From Acidovorax sp. RAC01 (GTDB lineage: Bacteria; Pseudomonadota; Gammaproteobacteria; Burkholderiales; Burkholderiaceae_C): 64,000 nt of DNA. Location: positions 1,441,001 through 1,505,000 of the forward strand of contig NZ_CP016447.1 of the NCBI RefSeq assembly GCF_001714725.1, in the 5' to 3' direction. A program made the position numbers and the translations under genes. The notes under the pieces are model-generated. The model did not search any database and had not been told where the DNA came from. It was given only the letters and a program-made list of their open reading frames with translations. Positions 61,296 through 64,000 of the stretch are shown here, in pieces. Numbering within the stretch: the first letter of the stretch is position 1; each line of letters opens with the position of its first letter.

Positions 61296-63644
61296 ATGCC
61301 CGAGAACACCCCGGCCCAGAACAACAACAACAACGACTCCGACAAGCGCGCCCAGTTGCGCCGTGCGGCTCTTGAGTACCACGAGTTTCCCAAGCCAGGC
61401 AAGCTGTCCATCGCACCGACCAAGCAGATGGTCAACCAGCATGACCTGGCGCTGGCCTACTCGCCCGGTGTGGCGGCCCCTTGCGAGGAAATCGTCAAGG
61501 ACCCGGCGAACGCCTTCCGCTACACCTCGCGCGGCAACCTGGTGGCCGTGATCACCAACGGCACCGCCGTGCTGGGCCTGGGCGACATTGGCGCGCTGGC
61601 CTCCAAGCCGGTGATGGAAGGCAAGGCCGTCCTGTTCAAGAAGTTCGCCGGCGTCGATGTGTTTGACATCGAGATCGACGAGAAGGACCCGCAAAAGCTG
61701 GTGGAAGTGATCGCTGCGCTGGAGCCGACGTTCGGCGCAGTCAACCTCGAGGACATCAAGGCCCCTGACTGCTTCTACGTGGAGCGCGAGCTGCGCAAGC
61801 GCATGAAGATCCCGGTCTTTCACGATGACCAGCACGGCACGGCCATCACGGTGGCGGCCGCCATCGTGAATGCGCTCAAGGTCGCCAACAAGAAGATCGA
61901 AGACGTCAAGCTCGTGACCAGCGGTGCGGGCGCTGCGGCGCTGGCCTGCCTGAACCTGCTGCTCAAGGTGGGCATCCAGCGCAAGAACGTGTTTGTGACC
62001 GACCTGGCCGGTGTGGTCTACGAAGGCCGCGAAGAACTGATGGACGACGACAAGCGCCAGTTCATGCAAAAGACCGACGCCCGCAAGCTGGCCGAGGTGA
62101 TGGTGGGCGCCGACGTGTTCCTGGGCCTGTCGGCCGGGAACGTGCTCAAGCCAGAAATGGTGGCCACCATGGCCGAGCGCCCCGTGATCTTCGCGCTGGC
62201 CAACCCCAACCCCGAGATCCTGCCCGAGGTGGCGCACAGCGTGCGCAGCGACATCATCATGGCCACGGGTCGTTCGGACTACCCGAACCAGGTCAACAAC
62301 GTCCTGTGCTTCCCGTACATCTTCCGTGGCGCACTGGACTGCGGCGCGACCACCATCACCGACGAGATGGAAATCGCGGCCGTGCACGCCATTGCCGAGC
62401 TGGCCCAGGCCGAGCAGAGCGAGGTGGTGGCCGCGGCCTATGTGGGCGAGAAGCTGACGTTCGGCCCTGAATACCTGATCCCCAAGCCGTTTGACCCGCG
62501 GCTGATGATGAAGATCGCCCCCGCCGTGGCTCAGGCGGCCATGGACAGCGGCGTGGCCCAGCGCCCCATCGCCGACATGGACGCGTACCGCGACCGCCTG
62601 CAGACTTTTGTGTATGCCTCGGGCACGACGATGAAGCCCATCTTTGACGCGGCCCGCAACGCTGCGAAAAAGCGCGTGGCCTACGCCGAGGGCGAAGAAG
62701 AACGCGTGCTGCGCGCCGCGCAGATCGTGGTGGACGAGCGCGTGGCCCGCCCCACCCTCATCGGTCGCCCGGCCATCATTGCCCAGCGCATCGAAAAGTT
62801 TGGCCTGCGCCTGAAGGAAGGCGTGGACTACGACGTGGTCAACACCGACTTTGACCACCGCTACCGCGACTTCTGGCAGACCTACCACCGCATGACGGAG
62901 CGCAAGGGCATCACCCAGCAGGTCGCCAAGATCGAGATGCGCCGGCGCCTCACGCTCATTGGTTCGATGATGCTGCACAAAGGCGAGGTCGATGGCCTGA
63001 TCTGCGGCACCTGGGGCACCACCGCCAACCACCTGATGTACATCGACCAGGTGATCGGCAAGCACGCACGCGGCGCCGAAAGCACCGCCCAGGACGTGCC
63101 GGTGTATGCCTGCATGAACGGCCTGATGCTGCCCGGCCGCCAGGTGTTCCTGGTCGATACGCACGTCAACTATGACCCCAGCCCGCAGGAGCTGGCCGAG
63201 ATCACCGCGCTGGCCGCCGAGGAAATGATGCGCTTTGGCATCAAGCCCAAGGCCGCGCTGCTGTCGCACTCCAACTTCGGCACCAGCAACAACCCCAGCG
63301 CCGTGAAGATGCGCCAGACCCTGGAGCTGCTGCGCCAGCAGGCCCCATGGCTGGAAGTGGACGGCGAAATGCACGGCGACGTTGCCCTGGATGGCAAGGC
63401 GCGCGCCGCCCTCATGCCCGCCAGTGAGCTGACCGGTGATGCGAATCTGCTGGTCTTCCCCAACATTGATGCGGCCAACATTGCCTACAACCTGCTCAAG
63501 ACGGCAGCGGGCGGTGGTATTGCCATCGGCCCGGTGCTGCTGGGCGCTGCCAAGCCGGTCCATATCCTGACGCCGAGCGCCACCGTGCGCCGCATCGTCA
63601 ACATGACAGCACTCACCGTGGCGGATGCCAACGTTTCGAGATAA
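61296..63644 (+). CDS. maeB: NADP-dependent malic enzyme with phosphotransacetylase domain (MaeB)
   Basis: A 782-residue two-part enzyme. The malic-enzyme half (residues about 20-410) has [10 protein letters not shown] and [18 protein letters not shown]; the C-terminal half (about 430-780) is a phosphate-acetyltransferase-like domain that acts as a regulatory sensor in MaeB ([37 protein letters not shown]). It decarboxylates malate to pyruvate and NADPH. A GGAG lies before the ATG. Complete and normal in length. Confidence 0.95.
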   Translation: MPENTPAQNNNNNDSDKRAQLRRAALEYHEFPKPGKLSIAPTKQMVNQHDLALAYSPGVAAPCEEIVKDPANAFRYTSRGNLVAVITNGTAVLGLGDIGALASKPVMEGKAVLFKKFAGVDVFDIEIDEKDPQKLVEVIAALEPTFGAVNLEDIKAPDCFYVERELRKRMKIPVFHDDQHGTAITVAAAIVNALKVANKKIEDVKLVTSGAGAAALACLNLLLKVGIQRKNVFVTDLAGVVYEGREELMDDDKRQFMQKTDARKLAEVMVGADVFLGLSAGNVLKPEMVATMAERPVIFALANPNPEILPEVAHSVRSDIIMATGRSDYPNQVNNVLCFPYIFRGALDCGATTITDEMEIAAVHAIAELAQAEQSEVVAAAYVGEKLTFGPEYLIPKPFDPRLMMKIAPAVAQAAMDSGVAQRPIADMDAYRDRLQTFVYASGTTMKPIFDAARNAAKKRVAYAEGEEERVLRAAQIVVDERVARPTLIGRPAIIAQRIEKFGLRLKEGVDYDVVNTDFDHRYRDFWQTYHRMTERKGITQQVAKIEMRRRLTLIGSMMLHKGEVDGLICGTWGTTANHLMYIDQVIGKHARGAESTAQDVPVYACMNGLMLPGRQVFLVDTHVNYDPSPQELAEITALAAEEMMRFGIKPKAALLSHSNFGTSNNPSAVKMRQTLELLRQQAPWLEVDGEMHGDVALDGKARAALMPASELTGDANLLVFPNIDAANIAYNLLKTAAGGGIAIGPVLLGAAKPVHILTPSATVRRIVNMTALTVADANVSR

Positions 63645-63693
63645 GCCACTTTAAGATAGCAAGCACTAACTTAAAGTGCCTGTTTTCCCTTTC

Positions 63694-63730
63694 AGCGTCT
63701 GCCCAATCTTTGTGCAGACGCTTGCTTTTT
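63694..63730 (+). terminator. Intrinsic terminator after maeB
   Basis: AGCGTCTGC (63694-63702) pairs with GCAGACGCT (63714-63722), followed by TGCTTTTT. A second hairpin, CACTTTAAG/CTTAAAGTG at 63647-63678, lies just after the stop. Confidence 0.8.
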
Positions 63731-63885
63731 GGGGGACGTTGAGCGACACTAGCGGCTCGAAATTTCGGGTTAACCCGTAGGTTTCTGAACGCTGGACTTA
63801 TGCAAACAAGGGTGCATGGAGAGCGTGTTGGAGAACAAGCGACCCGCCTGTCCCTCACTGCATAAGTCGTGTGAAAGGTTCGTTG

Positions 63886-64000
63886 ATGCTGAAGGCTATG
63901 GCCACCCGGGCGCGCAAGGCAGGGGTTTTGTGTGTGCTGGGTGTGGCATTCGCGCTGTCGCAAGGCGCGGGGCACGCCCGCCCCAACCCGTCTGGCGAAG
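63886..64000 (+). CDS. Exported protein, 5' end only
   Basis: The first 38 codons of a gene cut by the window edge. AAAGG lies 7 bases before the ATG. Residues 1-30 form a signal peptide (KAGVLCVLGVAFALSQGAGHA) and mature residues begin RPNPSGE. Too short to identify; serine-type D-alanyl-D-alanine endopeptidases are a possible guess. The gap before it (63731-63885) has palindromes CGAAATTTCG and GGGTTAACCC but no gene. Confidence 0.6.
   Translation, partial: MLKAMATRARKAGVLCVLGVAFALSQGAGHARPNPSGE

Noticed and set aside
1..64000. tRNA, rRNA or CRISPR loci
   Set aside because: No T-loop-like GTTCRANNC context in a cloverleaf, no rRNA signature and no regularly spaced direct repeats were seen by eye.

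Overview
The window is high-GC, gene-dense DNA whose content points to a betaproteobacterium of the Comamonadaceae, most likely Acidovorax or a close relative. The evidence is the metX-metW pair, a fused indolepyruvate ferredoxin oxidoreductase with a divergent Lrp regulator, an IPTL-CTERM surface protein, a DUF4148 protein, and AT-rich 'ATAGC' intergenic repeats. The genus is an inference. No rRNA, tRNA, CRISPR array or intact insertion sequence was seen.

Layout. 1-7260: the end of a YhdP-like giant AsmA-family protein, overlapped by a nitrilase-family amidase, then a PAS histidine kinase and a FixJ-type regulator, apparently one operon. 7300-12720: OmpA-like lipoprotein, a tiny membrane protein whose start codon overlaps that of mltA on the other strand, a stand-alone RibD-type deaminase, an MFS transporter with a fused C-terminal domain, and an Lrp regulator. 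12889-16619: indolepyruvate ferredoxin oxidoreductase, whose first 20 codons are duplicated upstream as a translationally coupled leader frame. 16914-22730: yajC-secD-secF and a DUF1631 protein. 22831-28079: a KefB/C-like antiporter divergent from kdsD-kdsC-lptC, then a short-chain dehydrogenase. 28315-30527: two glycine-rich RRM proteins with matching leaders that can sequester the Shine-Dalgarno (SD) sequence, then a Mn(II) riboswitch (yybP-ykoY) ahead of a GDT1-type exporter. 30573-32545: a SAM-II-like riboswitch with an intrinsic terminator, then metX-metW.

32626-44405: mostly solitary metabolic and signalling genes (glycerophosphodiester phosphodiesterase, hydroxypyruvate isomerase family, GGDEF protein, M20 peptidase, monoacylglycerol-lipase-like hydrolase, YidB, ribE-GNAT-NUDIX, phytase-like esterase, DUF4148), with a 169-bp IS5-like MITE. 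44634-47861: an IPTL-CTERM protein with cadherin-like tandem repeats.

48026-55036 is the most interesting region. Six genes on the minus strand encode, in transcription order, an SPFH/SHOCT protein, a zinc-ribbon DUF4178 protein, a DUF350 membrane protein, a membrane-anchored spermidine-synthase-like enzyme, an exported flavin amine-oxidase-like lipoprotein and an L,D-transpeptidase. I read this as a possible polyamine-linked envelope-stress module. Divergent from it is a strong Fur-box match, a DUF2061 protein and an unannotatable 31-residue protein with a perfect SD.

55900-64000: an orphan flagellar-rod-like protein, a LysR regulator divergent from an omega-amino-acid:pyruvate aminotransferase, a DJ-1/PfpI protein and methylmalonate-semialdehyde dehydrogenase (together a beta-alanine to acetyl-CoA route), then maeB malic enzyme and the first 38 codons of an exported protein cut by the window edge.
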